Origin: an uncultured Mucilaginibacter sp.
Lineage (GTDB): Bacteria > Bacteroidota > Bacteroidia > Sphingobacteriales > Sphingobacteriaceae
Assembly: GCA_903891475.1 (NCBI GenBank)
Contig: CAITEP010000020.1
Location: forward strand, 186,001-250,000
Direction: 5' to 3'
DNA: 64,000 nt
The notes beneath the pieces are model-generated. The model was not told the origin of the DNA, did not search any database, and was given only the letters and a program-made list of their open reading frames with translations. The position numbers were made by a program, and so were the translations under genes. Every line of letters starts with the position of its first letter. The stretch's first letter is position 1. Positions 16,585 to 25,715 of this stretch are shown in pieces.

Positions 16585-18738
16585 TTAAACTTCCAGTTCA
16601 AAAGGCATTTTACGTATTCTTTTACCTGTGGCGGCAAAAATTGCGTTAGCTAATGCGGGCGCAAAAGGTGGAAATCCTGGTTCACCTACGCCTTTTACTT
16701 TACCCCCTTCGGCTAGTATATGTACTTCAATTTCGGGTGTTTCATTAATACGAATCATTTCATTATCGTAAAAATTATTTTGCTCCACAACCCCATTTTT
16801 AAGGGTAATTCCTTGTTTTATGGCCGCAGTTAATGCCATAATAATCGCTCCTTCTGTCTGATTTTTAACATTATCGGGGTTTACTACCTCACCTAAATCA
16901 ATTACCGCGGTTACTTTATCAATTTTGATGGTTTTTGTGGCTTCGTTGTAGGTGACTTCTACTACATGCCCGCATAAGCCGGCAAAAAAGCTCCATTGTG
17001 CAACTCCCCTGCCTTTTCCTTTGGCCAATGGGGTATCCCAGTTTGATACTTCCCGCAGTTTTTGAAGCACGCGCTTAGTATCCGATGGCTTGGTGAGTAA
17101 ACTCAACCTGAAATCAAAGGGGTCTTTACCTACCTTATTGGCCAATTCGTCCATAAAACACTCATGCGCGAATGCTAGGGTTGAACTGGTAACTGAGCGG
17201 AATGCCGCCACAGGTACATGGTAATCGGCACGTACAAAGCTTGTTTTTATGTTTGGAATTTCATATTCCTGCTCGGCAATGCCTTCCACCATAATGGTAT
17301 CTACCTTGGTTTTATCATAACTATCAGAAAATGATTCAAAATACGACGGACTAATTACCTTATGCCTAAAAGCAAGCAATTTACCATCTTCCGAGAAACC
17401 ACCGCTTAACTGCGAAAAAGTCATAGGTCTGAAAGGACCTTGCTTGGTGGTATCTTCCCGGGTCCATATTACTTTTACAGGCTTATCAGTATGTTTTGCA
17501 ACGTTTAAAGCTTCTACAATATAATCCAGATATAGCCTCCTACCAAAGCCACCGCCTATAAATTGTGAATGGAATTTCACATTATCGGGCTTAAAACCTG
17601 CCAGTTTGGGCGCATCGGTTGTTCCTGCACCCACTACCGAACTTGGCACCTGGGTGGAGGTCCATATTTCGGCATTCTCACCATTTACCTGTGCCACGCA
17701 ATTCATTACCTCTAAGGTATGGTGGGCTATCATGGGTGTTTCGTAAAAGGCTTCGATATAATTTGCGGGGGCAATGTTTACCGTTTCAATGGCTCCTTTA
17801 TTTTTATCTAAAATACCCTCCTCGTTGGCTAGCTTACGTAGTTTTTCTTCATATTCAGATGAATTAAAGGTTTCGAACCCCTTCGTATCCCAATCAATTT
17901 TTAGTCTTTTACGGCCTTGCAGGGCAGTCCAGTACGAATTGGCGATAACCGCCACCCCCTTAAAGTGGTATTTTCCAACAATGCGCTCTACCTCTACCAC
18001 TTTTAGTACACCAGGTACTTTTAAGGCTTCGGTAGCATCAAATGTTTTTAGGGTTCCGCCAATTACGGGGCATCGCTCAACGGTGGCATAAACCATACCT
18101 GGTAGTTGCACATCCAAACCAAAAACTGCTGTACCATTGGTTTTAAGCGGAATATCAGGCCGTTTGCTTACTTTACCTATAATTTTAAAATCTTTAGGGT
18201 CTTTTAGCTTAGGCTCTTTAGGTAACTCCAATTTTGATGCTTCTTCTACCAACTCGCCGTAGCTTAATACCTTTTTGGTGGTGCTGTTTACAACGGTGCC
18301 ATTTTCGGCATAGCAGGTGCTTGGGTCTACCTGCCAACGGGCACTGGCGGCTAGTATAAATACGGCTTTCGCGGCGGCTCCTACCTTCCTGAATTGGGTA
18401 TAACCGGTACGTATGGAAGAACTTCCACCTGCACGCTGACCAAAACCAAACTCTTTTTCGCCATTGGTTTGTTTGATGGTTACTTGGTCTAATGATACTT
18501 CAAACTCTTCGGCTATCATAGCCGGAACCGATTGGGTGGTTCCCTGACCCATTTCGGGCTTGGTGTTGTAGATAGTAATATTCCCGTTCGATTCAACCAA
18601 AATCAAAGGGTTGAAATTTTTACCTACCATATTACTGGTGGTGTTTTTCGCGATCCCTTTATTTGATATGCCAAGGCAGAGCGCCAAACTTGCGGTGCCC
18701 GAGGTTTGAATAAAATGCCTTCTGGTTAGTTGATTCAT
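16585..18738 (-). CDS. Molybdopterin-dependent hydroxylase large subunit (IorB-like), Tat-exported
   Basis: A 717-residue xanthine-oxidase-family subunit. The N-terminus carries a twin-arginine signal (LTRRHFIQTSGTASLALCLG), so the folded enzyme is exported to the periplasm. Cofactor-site motifs include KPEMGQGTTQSVPAMIAEEF and GGGFGRRLYLDYIVEA; the C-terminal GVGEPGFPPFAPALANAI holds the catalytic Glu of this family. It is the last gene of an operon with the 2Fe-2S subunit and a di-haem cytochrome c, so electrons probably pass Mo, FeS, haem. Isoquinoline or aldehyde oxidation is typical of homologues; the real substrate is unknown. The ATG at 18738 is preferred over the adjacent TTG at 18741. 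Confidence 0.9.
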   Translation of the reverse strand: MNQLTRRHFIQTSGTASLALCLGISNKGIAKNTTSNMVGKNFNPLILVESNGNITIYNTKPEMGQGTTQSVPAMIAEEFEVSLDQVTIKQTNGEKEFGFGQRAGGSSSIRTGYTQFRKVGAAAKAVFILAASARWQVDPSTCYAENGTVVNSTTKKVLSYGELVEEASKLELPKEPKLKDPKDFKIIGKVSKRPDIPLKTNGTAVFGLDVQLPGMVYATVERCPVIGGTLKTFDATEALKVPGVLKVVEVERIVGKYHFKGVAVIANSYWTALQGRKRLKIDWDTKGFETFNSSEYEEKLRKLANEEGILDKNKGAIETVNIAPANYIEAFYETPMIAHHTLEVMNCVAQVNGENAEIWTSTQVPSSVVGAGTTDAPKLAGFKPDNVKFHSQFIGGGFGRRLYLDYIVEALNVAKHTDKPVKVIWTREDTTKQGPFRPMTFSQLSGGFSEDGKLLAFRHKVISPSYFESFSDSYDKTKVDTIMVEGIAEQEYEIPNIKTSFVRADYHVPVAAFRSVTSSTLAFAHECFMDELANKVGKDPFDFRLSLLTKPSDTKRVLQKLREVSNWDTPLAKGKGRGVAQWSFFAGLCGHVVEVTYNEATKTIKIDKVTAVIDLGEVVNPDNVKNQTEGAIIMALTAAIKQGITLKNGVVEQNNFYDNEMIRINETPEIEVHILAEGGKVKGVGEPGFPPFAPALANAIFAATGKRIRKMPFELEV

Positions 18739-18789
18739 CAATTAATATTTTTAAATTTTAATCAGCCTAAGTGCTTGATTGTAATCCTA

Positions 18790-19428
18790 TTACTTAGCTT
18801 GCGCATCGGGCGCGAAGGCACCCTTGGCAATCCATAAACGTACTTGCGCGGCCATTTGTGCCCTGCTTATTGGCGGTGGGGTACGACCGTCACCGGGATG
18901 CCAAGCCCAACCCACCAATGGGTCGTTCGCCATATGGTCAATCAATTGAGCGGTAGTGCGACCACCATTTTGCTTTGGATCAAGCAGCTGTAAGGCCAGT
19001 TGGCGGGGGGTGCGACCTTGAAAAACCATTTTCATATTGGCTGGTGGTAACTGCCAATGCGGGTTTCCGGGTGGCATATGCAAACCGGGTGTATTTTGAG
19101 CCTGATGGCAATTGCTGCAACGCAAAGCGTACAGACCCTTGCCATCAATGCCACGCTTTACATTCATTTTGTGGATATGGCTATCATCACCCTGCAGCGG
19201 CGAATCGCCAGCGGGGTGGCAATTCATGCAGCGGGTATTGGTAAGCACTTTATAAACGGTCATGAACGCTTTTACCGAAGCTACGCTATCCTTGGTTACA
19301 GGTGGCTTTGTTTTGGTATTTTTTGAGGCGGATGTAAAGGAAACCGTTATAACAGCTACCATGAACATCACTATACTTAGAAAAATAGCTATACGATTTC
19401 GGATCTTACCATGTATCATTTTCTTCAT
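18790..19428 (-). CDS. Di-haem cytochrome c of the molybdenum hydroxylase operon
   Basis: A 212-residue protein with an N-terminal membrane/signal segment ([20 protein letters not shown]) and two haem c motifs, CMNCH and CSNCH. His- and Met-rich segments ([14 protein letters not shown]) could supply axial ligands. It probably accepts electrons from the hydroxylase in the periplasm. The ATG at 19428 overlaps the stop of the 2Fe-2S gene as ATGA, which fixes the start; the open frame to 19506 only shadows that gene. The large subunit follows after 51 bases. Confidence 0.88.
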   Translation of the reverse strand: MKKMIHGKIRNRIAIFLSIVMFMVAVITVSFTSASKNTKTKPPVTKDSVASVKAFMTVYKVLTNTRCMNCHPAGDSPLQGDDSHIHKMNVKRGIDGKGLYALRCSNCHQAQNTPGLHMPPGNPHWQLPPANMKMVFQGRTPRQLALQLLDPKQNGGRTTAQLIDHMANDPLVGWAWHPGDGRTPPPISRAQMAAQVRLWIAKGAFAPDAQAK

Positions 19429-19895
19429 GACTTTACCCCTTCCCTTTGCAATTGCGCGGCTTTGTGTATGGCTGCACGGATTCGGGTGTACGTTCCGCAA
19501 CGGCATATATTGCCTGCCATGGCATCGTCAATATCCTGATCAGTTGGATTTGGATTTTCGCGGAGCAATACCGCTGCCGACATAAGCTGACCCGATTGAC
19601 AATATCCGCATTGCGGTACATTCAACTCTTGCCAAGCCAGTTGCAGCGGGTGGTTGTTATTGGCTGATAATGCCTCGATGGTGACAATTGGCCTGCCAGC
19701 CACGCTACCCAGTTTGGTAACGCATGAGCGTGCCGCTTCGCCATCCAGATGGACGGTGCAAGCTCCGCATTGAGCCGCGCCGCAGCCATATTTTGTACCT
19801 GTAAGGCCCACAATATCCCTAATTACCCAAAGCAGGGGCATATCAGGATCGGCATCTATATGGTAATCTTTTCCGTTAACTTTTATGGTAGTCAT
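19425..19895 (-). CDS. 2Fe-2S small subunit of molybdenum hydroxylase (IorA-like)
   Basis: A 156-residue protein with an N-terminal plant-type ferredoxin domain ([17 protein letters not shown] and a fourth Cys in ARSC) and a C-terminal helical 2Fe-2S domain (CGYCQSG; ICRCGTY). This is the electron-transfer subunit of xanthine-oxidase-type enzymes. It has no signal peptide, so it must be exported by hitch-hiking with the Tat-signal-bearing large subunit. The ATG at 19895 gives the canonical [14 protein letters not shown] start; the frame extends to 19928 without support. First gene of the operon, overlapping the cytochrome by 4 bases. Confidence 0.92.
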   Translation of the reverse strand: MTTIKVNGKDYHIDADPDMPLLWVIRDIVGLTGTKYGCGAAQCGACTVHLDGEAARSCVTKLGSVAGRPIVTIEALSANNNHPLQLAWQELNVPQCGYCQSGQLMSAAVLLRENPNPTDQDIDDAMAGNICRCGTYTRIRAAIHKAAQLQREGVKS

Positions 19896-20155
19896 AAGCG
19901 CAAAAATTGATGTGTTAAAGCTAGTCAAAAGTTTAAAATAAGAATAGGGACTGGGAAGATTTTTTTGGAGGAAAGATAAAGGATAAAACTATATCAAATT
20001 TGAAGAAAATAATAATTCATTTTTAATAGGGTAATATTACTCTTAAATCACCGTAAAAAAACGCTTAAATACGTGATTCTTAAAGAAGAAATTTAACTGC
20101 TAAAAGAGTTAAATCTAAAACTAACAAATTTATTAGAATTGATACTTGTAGAATT

Positions 20156-21202
20156 ATGAATAATTTAAAAGAGAAAATTGAGGGAAATATTTTTATTGTT
20201 TTAATTGGGCTTTTAATAACAATTGGAGGTGCAGTATTTAGTGTAACTACCTATTTTCAAGAAAAAAAGATTGAATCTTTAAAAGAAAATTATAAGAATA
20301 GCATTCAAAAGCTTGAAGCAAACATATTATCAATTGATAGAAATGTCGGTGAAAAAAAATATTTTGACATTAGAAATTTTATTTATTCTGAAGGTCAACA
20401 AAGTTCAGGAAGTGAATACTTTACAAAAGGAAATTTTTATGCTAACACCCAAATTGAAAATTTTAGTTTCCAGCAATTTAGTGAAATAGATTTTATTAGA
20501 AAAATTACCAATCTATCGGAAAAAGATATTGAAGCCACTGCACTATTCAATCCAATCTTTAAAATATTACAATCAGAAGAATATTTAAATTTAACTGCTG
20601 ATGCTCCAATTTACAGTTGGATTTCGAGGGATTCAATTCACTATAGTATAAGAAGTAAGACAATTAATGAACATCAATATATGACGGTTCAAAAAATAAA
20701 AAAAGAAGTGATTTTAAAGGTTATGAATTTAGGTGCTAATTTTTCTTTTAATTTAGATGAACCGATTAAAATAAAAAACAATGACCAACTATTAAAACAA
20801 AAGATTGTAAAGAAGGACACTATTGGCTTTAATGATTTGGAGAAATTAAAGGAAAGTTTAAGTAATAATTTAGAGAATGATTTTATTTCACTCTTTTACT
20901 ACATTATAATTAATATGAAATTTAGGGCAGCATTAAACAAAAACCAATCAATTGAAATTTCTAAACTTCAAAAATTAGGAAACGTATTGTATATGAAATC
21001 AATTACGAAAACGCCTCATTGCGATTACAAAGGCTCAAAGGATGTTATCCATTATGAAACCGAAGAACTTTATTTGATATCTGATGGGAAAAATTTCTTT
21101 CAGTTGAGATCTGTAATTCCAGGTTTTGAACCTTTACCAAATAGTAAAAATTTGGCACAACTTAATATATGGCTAAATAGCTTAAAATTTATTACGGAAT
21201 AA
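20156..21202 (+). CDS. Unknown membrane-anchored protein
   Basis: A 348-residue protein not recognised as any family. One hydrophobic segment lies near the N-terminus (IFIVLIGLLITIGGAVFSV, about residues 12-30), followed by a Lys/Glu-rich coiled-coil stretch (residues 36-58) and a polar domain of about 280 residues with high Ile, Lys and Asn. The base composition is visibly more AT-rich than the hydroxylase operon beside it. The N-in anchor with a large outer domain suggests a periplasmic or surface-facing role. It stands alone with unassigned DNA on both sides, compatible with acquired sequence. Confidence 0.75.
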   Translation: MNNLKEKIEGNIFIVLIGLLITIGGAVFSVTTYFQEKKIESLKENYKNSIQKLEANILSIDRNVGEKKYFDIRNFIYSEGQQSSGSEYFTKGNFYANTQIENFSFQQFSEIDFIRKITNLSEKDIEATALFNPIFKILQSEEYLNLTADAPIYSWISRDSIHYSIRSKTINEHQYMTVQKIKKEVILKVMNLGANFSFNLDEPIKIKNNDQLLKQKIVKKDTIGFNDLEKLKESLSNNLENDFISLFYYIIINMKFRAALNKNQSIEISKLQKLGNVLYMKSITKTPHCDYKGSKDVIHYETEELYLISDGKNFFQLRSVIPGFEPLPNSKNLAQLNIWLNSLKFITE

Positions 21203-21327
21203 TTTTAATAATTTCTTAAAATAATAATAAATAATTATTGATTTTAATAATTAAACAATACAATAACTAACTTTGGTCGTTTATGACTTTTGACTTCTTT
21301 ATTAGATTATTTAAAATGAAAATTAAT

Positions 21328-21525
21328 TTAAGAGGATATTTTTAGAATCCCTTTCCATCCACCATTTGATTTTGGCACATAACCTACACCTGTTGTTTAA
21401 TTATTTAACTGATTATCAGGCATCTTAAATTCCATTTTAAGACTTTTATTTTTTGACCTTGCTGATACAATGAGGTTCGATTTTAGAATAAAATCTAAAC
21501 TTCCTTGTTCATTAGAAAAAAGCAT
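21328..21525 (-). pseudogene. Small ORF or decayed gene overlapping the AraC stop (TGATG)
   Basis: The AraC stop TGA shares its A with an ATG at 21525 (TGATG), opening a 42-codon frame ending in TAA at 21397-21399. The same frame stays open for another 22 codons to TAA at 21328-21330 and keeps protein-like content (GVGYVPKSNGGWKGILKIS). The simplest reading is one 65-codon ORF broken by a single nonsense codon. Alternatively, a translationally coupled 42-residue peptide. No family recognised. Confidence 0.4.
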
Positions 21526-22445
21526 CAATTAAATGACGCCCTAAACTCCAATGGTGTAACATTGGTTTTTGCCTTGAATAATTTACTAAACGAGGCTAAA
21601 TGCTCGAACCCCAATTCGTAAGATATTTCGCTAACAGACAGGTTAGTGGTCGTCAGTTTTTCCTTTGCTTTTGAGATGAGTTTATCATGAATATGTTGCT
21701 GTGTATTTTGGCCGGTAAGGGCTTTTAGTAACTCGCTCAAATAACCGGAGGATACGTTCAACTGCTCTGCTATGGATGAAACCGTGGGTAAACCTTTATT
21801 AATCAAGGCTTCAGAATTAAAATAATTGTTAAGGATATCCTCCACGCGGGCAACCAGCTGGTGACTGGATCTTTTACGGGTAATAAATTGCCGTTGATAA
21901 AACCTGTCGGTGTAAGTTAGAATTACCTCTAATTGTGAGATAATTACTTGCTGACTAAATTTATCAATAGGTGAATGGTATTCTTGCTCAATATACTTAA
22001 TAATACCGGTTATCATTGTTTCTTCCCTATCCGAAAGGTATAAGGCTTCGTTTACCGAATAATTGAAGTATTGGTAACTTTGTATGGTTTTGGCCAATGT
22101 GGTGCTCCATAAAAAATCCGGATGGATTAGAATCATCCATCCGGAAGGTTTATTTTTTGCTTCTTTATTAAACTCAATTCCCCATACTTGTCCCGGCGCC
22201 ATACAAAAAAGTACGCCTTCATCAAAATCGCATGTTTGCTGTCCGTATTTTATATTCGCGTTTAAGTCTCGTTTTAACGAAATGCAATAAAAATCAAACA
22301 TTAAACTAATTGGTTCTTCCAAAGGTGGCTGTTCAAATGAACCAATATTAATTACACTTATCAGCGGATGTTCAGGTTTTGGTAAACCTAAAATCCGGTG
22401 ATAATCTGTAATGGTTTTTATTCGGTAAGGGGCTTTTAACGTCAT
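21525..22445 (-). CDS. AraC-family transcriptional regulator
   Basis: A 306-residue regulator. The N-terminal 190 residues form a cupin-like sensing region; the C-terminal 100 residues hold two helix-turn-helix units, the first around PTVSSIAEQLNVSSGYLSEL and the second around VSEISYELGFEHLASFSKLF, with the family ending TPLEFRASFN. It lies 17 bases downstream of the NmrA-like reductase on the same strand, so the two are probably co-transcribed and the regulator may control that operon. The inducer is unknown. Confidence 0.92.
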   Translation of the reverse strand: MTLKAPYRIKTITDYHRILGLPKPEHPLISVINIGSFEQPPLEEPISLMFDFYCISLKRDLNANIKYGQQTCDFDEGVLFCMAPGQVWGIEFNKEAKNKPSGWMILIHPDFLWSTTLAKTIQSYQYFNYSVNEALYLSDREETMITGIIKYIEQEYHSPIDKFSQQVIISQLEVILTYTDRFYQRQFITRKRSSHQLVARVEDILNNYFNSEALINKGLPTVSSIAEQLNVSSGYLSELLKALTGQNTQQHIHDKLISKAKEKLTTTNLSVSEISYELGFEHLASFSKLFKAKTNVTPLEFRASFN

Positions 22446-22462
22446 GATACAATATACAATAA

Positions 22463-23425
22463 TTACTTTGAATAAACCGATGCGAATTCTTTTGCGAAAT
22501 CGCTCATTTTAACTTTTCCCATCTTTTTGGGGCGATTTAGATAATAATCTTCATTTACCAAACCATTGTGCATTCCTGCATTCATATCTACCACACCCTT
22601 TGCCCTGGCCTCAGGCATCCCAAACATTTTTAAGCCACCTAACATATCCTTATCAGACATAAGTGCCCATTTTAAATAGGGTTTGCCTATGGCTTTACCA
22701 ATAATGGCTGCTATTTCATTACAGCTCAGTTCTTCACTTGCAATATAAAAGAATTTTCTTTCGGTAAAAGGGCTGGTCAGCTCCTCTGCTATTGCAGTTG
22801 CTATATCTATTGGAGAAACCCATGGCATTTTATCGTCCGCACCATAATTGGCCGCAATTACACCCCTTTTACCAGCAATTAGGCTGCCTAAACCAGAAAA
22901 ACGAAGTGTTAAAAACATGCCAAGAAAGCCTTTTCCTTTTATCGCGTCTTTAAAATCGTACAAATTGGTATAAAAGCCAACCGGACGCGCATGTTTAATA
23001 ATTACATCCTTAGGTAGTGCCTTAAACAAGCTTTCGGCTAAATGGTGAAAAGCCAGTAAACCATTGCCTTTATCGGTATGTGCGCCAATGCTGCTTAAAT
23101 GCACTACTTTTTTTACTCCCGATGCCAGGATGGCCGCACAATAATTCCCAATTTGTCTGCGGGTAGTTTCCATAATATCTAAATTAGGATTAAAATAATC
23201 AAACGGGGGCAACATGCAATAAACCGCGTCAGCTCCGGTAAATGTGCTTGTTAAAAAGTCTACATCCTCAATACTACCAATAGCAGCCTTAGCTCCTATT
23301 AATTCAATAGCAGCTTTTTTATCCGTTTTACTGCTAATAACTGTAACCAAATGTCCTTCGGCTACTAATTGTTTGGTTAAGGGATTACTAATGTTTCCTA
23401 ATGAACCTGTTAAAATGATTTTCAT
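22463..23425 (-). CDS. NmrA-like NAD(P)-binding protein
   Basis: A 320-residue atypical short-chain dehydrogenase. The N-terminal Rossmann motif is ILTGSLGNISNPLTKQLV, and the sequence KKVVHLSSIGAH is the NmrA strand with the SSIG pattern. The canonical YxxxK active site is not obvious, typical of NmrA/HSCARG proteins that bind rather than turn over NADP(H), and of NAD(P)H:quinone reductase-like members. First gene of a pair with an AraC regulator. Such pairs often respond to redox or electrophile stress; here that is inference. Confidence 0.85.
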   Translation of the reverse strand: MKIILTGSLGNISNPLTKQLVAEGHLVTVISSKTDKKAAIELIGAKAAIGSIEDVDFLTSTFTGADAVYCMLPPFDYFNPNLDIMETTRRQIGNYCAAILASGVKKVVHLSSIGAHTDKGNGLLAFHHLAESLFKALPKDVIIKHARPVGFYTNLYDFKDAIKGKGFLGMFLTLRFSGLGSLIAGKRGVIAANYGADDKMPWVSPIDIATAIAEELTSPFTERKFFYIASEELSCNEIAAIIGKAIGKPYLKWALMSDKDMLGGLKMFGMPEARAKGVVDMNAGMHNGLVNEDYYLNRPKKMGKVKMSDFAKEFASVYSK

Positions 23426-23784
23426 ACTATTTTCTTTTTTTGTTGATACAAAAGTCCAGAAGTTTGTATGGTTTAATTTATCCAGAATCCTGTATTGTTT
23501 AGTCGAAATCAGGAAAGTGAGAGAATTTATATAAAAGTTTCAATTTTGGTGGTAAGAAAATAACTACAAACAATTGCCCCAAATAAAGAACACTGCGGTA
23601 GCAAAAATAAATTAAGATAACCCATAGCTATTTTTAAAACCGTTTAAACTCTTTTTTAAGGGCTTTAAATATTGTTTGCCATACAAAGTATAGTTTAATA
23701 AAAAACTTACAAAATTAGGGCTTAAAATGGGTTTATGCTTTTTTGACTATCTTAATCGGTAGTGTGGCCCCTTTGAAAAAAAAG
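23426..23784. other. Intergenic gap with repeat copy 1
   Basis: No gene seen. AT-rich; contains the first copy of a roughly 95-bp direct repeat (23636-23730). Confidence 0.6.
23636..23730. repeat. Direct repeat, copy 1 (with 25241-25345)
   Basis: Begins AAAACCGTTTAAACTC and contains AAGGGCTTTAAATATTG and TTTGCCATAC. Aligns with 25241-25345 at high identity over its whole length apart from an 11-bp insertion in copy 2. The two copies flank the MORN-like gene. Confidence 0.75.
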
Positions 23785-24882
23785 CTAGTGGTCGCTTACT
23801 ATATGGCTTATGCCTTCTAAATTCATTTCGTAATGTAAATGATCACCATGTGTGTTTAGCCCATAATCCACATAACCATGTTCATAATTTAATGGGAGCA
23901 ATAAGGTGGTTTTTTGTGGAACGCCATAAACCTTTGTGGGGCTCCATAATTTTAGGCATTTTTGGAAAGAAGCTAATAAGGCGTCCTTAACCTGTGGATC
24001 AATATTCCCTACAGTTTGAATGCTTTCTGTTTTACCATCGCGTTCAATAATCAATAAAAAATGAGCGGTATCTAAAAACATCTTTCTATCTTTTTTGCTT
24101 ATCGCCGGAACAAAATTTCTCCTTAATTGATCCATAAAATCAAATACTCCTCTTTTATAATCGGGTTTTTCATATTCTTTATCAAAAGGATAACTTTTTC
24201 CATATTTATCAAAACCAATTCCACCCAAGTTACGATTATCTTTAAGTTTAAGTATATACTTTATGGTATCGGTAACAAAAATTGAGCCTGTCCAATCGCC
24301 GTTCATATGCGCTTTTTTTATTTCACCCTCAACTTCTACCTTGCTAAATTTATCATCATAAATTAACCATCGCCCGTTGCCATCTTTACAGGTAGGGTTT
24401 CCCTTTATATCATAGCAATCAATATATAGTTCATCACCTAAATATCCATAATATCCATAAACTGTAGGGGTGTATTTTTTATGGAAATATAATTTGCCGC
24501 TAGGGAAATAAAAATAAATTGATCTGATTTCTTCATTTTCGTAATAAGTAATGCTTTCTCGTTTGCCATCAGGGTAATAGTTAATAGCGTCTCCAATTAA
24601 ATGTATTCTATGGTTTTTATAATTTAGCAAATAAGAAGTATCTGTTTTTGAGATAGATATAAGCTGACCGTTTTTGGTATAATCCTGAACAGTAACCAAT
24701 TTATCAGATGGGTTTATCCTTATCAACAATCTTATAAAATCCGCGCTATCCAAACTACTTACTGCACTAGGACGGGAAAGAGAATTATTTCTAAAATATA
24801 ACTTTAAAGTATCAATGTTTACAGCATATATTGAACTAAATTTAATTGCGAAAACTAAGCAAATGATGTTTTTTTTTAGCAT
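23785..24882 (-). CDS. Secreted MORN-like repeat protein with TonB-C-like end
   Basis: A 365-residue exported protein with a signal peptide (NIICLVFAIKFSSIYAV). The middle has MORN-variant units (YYPDGKRESITYY; YFPSGKLYFHKKY; then WLIYDDKFSKVEVEG), as in antitoxin-like repeat proteins and many Bacteroidota surface proteins. The C-terminal part (FLLIIERDGKTESIQTVG; VKDALLASFQKCLKLWSP) resembles the TonB C-terminal domain seen in secreted proteins of this phylum. Function unknown. It lies between the two copies of a direct repeat. Confidence 0.7.
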   Translation of the reverse strand: MLKKNIICLVFAIKFSSIYAVNIDTLKLYFRNNSLSRPSAVSSLDSADFIRLLIRINPSDKLVTVQDYTKNGQLISISKTDTSYLLNYKNHRIHLIGDAINYYPDGKRESITYYENEEIRSIYFYFPSGKLYFHKKYTPTVYGYYGYLGDELYIDCYDIKGNPTCKDGNGRWLIYDDKFSKVEVEGEIKKAHMNGDWTGSIFVTDTIKYILKLKDNRNLGGIGFDKYGKSYPFDKEYEKPDYKRGVFDFMDQLRRNFVPAISKKDRKMFLDTAHFLLIIERDGKTESIQTVGNIDPQVKDALLASFQKCLKLWSPTKVYGVPQKTTLLLPLNYEHGYVDYGLNTHGDHLHYEMNLEGISHIVSDH

Positions 24883-25715
24883 AAAAGTAGGATAAGGGCA
24901 ATTTACAATAGAAATTATTAAATGTTTGGGCTTTACTATAAAAGAGTTAATTTAAGTTAAAAACAATAAAAATTTAGTAAGTAAAGTTATGTCTTTTTTT
25001 GGGAAAGCAAAAAAGCAAGGCTGATAAAATACAATCAAAATGGTTTTTCAATAAAATTATATTCATGTCTATTAAAAAGCCATTTTTTGTAAATGGCAAA
25101 TTAAAAGTATGATTAAGCACCTTTTTAGCTATTTTGTATGGTACATTTTTTAATAATTGGTCAATCAATCAGTTCAAATCTATTGTTATTGAATTAATTC
25201 TCATATAAACGTATTAAACTGAAGGGCTATCCTCATTTCCAAAACCGTTTAAATACCATTTAAACTCTTTTATAAGGGCTTTAAATATTGTTTGCCATAC
25301 TTTATAGGGTTTAATAAAAATTACGCGAAAATGGGGCTTAAAAATGAGCCGTCCATTTTGAAGTAGCGGCTTTTATTTTTAACCATGCCCTCGGTTTTTT
25401 ATTTGGCCTCTGCTCATTAAATAAGGCATCCAAAAAACACCAAATAAACATGCCTATATAATAAGGTATGTTTTGGGTATAAACACCCTCTTCTTTTTAC
25501 CAATTTGTTATACATATCCTTCAAATCGTTACAGCATTCACACTTTAGCCTACGGGTTTTAATGTGTGATTGATGTAACGAATACCCATAATTGCGTAAC
25601 ATTCCCGGTACCATTAGTTTGCAGTTTTGTGCTGTCGAAATTTAGATGTTGAAACCAACCTCATGAGTTGAAACAAAAAACAACATCTTTTAATCATCTA
25701 CTTTAAAAAAACAAA
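24883..25715. other. Long intergenic stretch with repeat copy 2 and doubtful ORFs
   Basis: Two minus-strand frames of about 65 codons (24974-25168 and 25417-25614) show no recognisable protein character; the second has a KCECC cluster and a basic, hydrophobic-ended composition and could be a remnant. The direct repeat copy is at 25241-25345. An imperfect -7 box, TTAGTTTG, near 25614-25621 could serve ompA. Confidence 0.5.
25241..25345. repeat. Direct repeat, copy 2 (with 23636-23730)
   Basis: Shares AAAACCGTTTAAA, AAGGGCTTTAAATATTG, TTTGCCATAC and GGGCTTAAAAATG with copy 1, same orientation, 1.6 kb apart; includes an extra 11 bp near 25253. Confidence 0.75.

Noticed and set aside
18975..19667. 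Several overlapping plus-strand frames over the cytochrome and 2Fe-2S genes
   Set aside because: No domain content; opposite strand carries clear haem and FeS motifs.
24974..25168. 64-codon minus-strand ORF
   Set aside because: Asn/Phe/Leu-rich translation of AT-rich DNA, no motif or promoter box.
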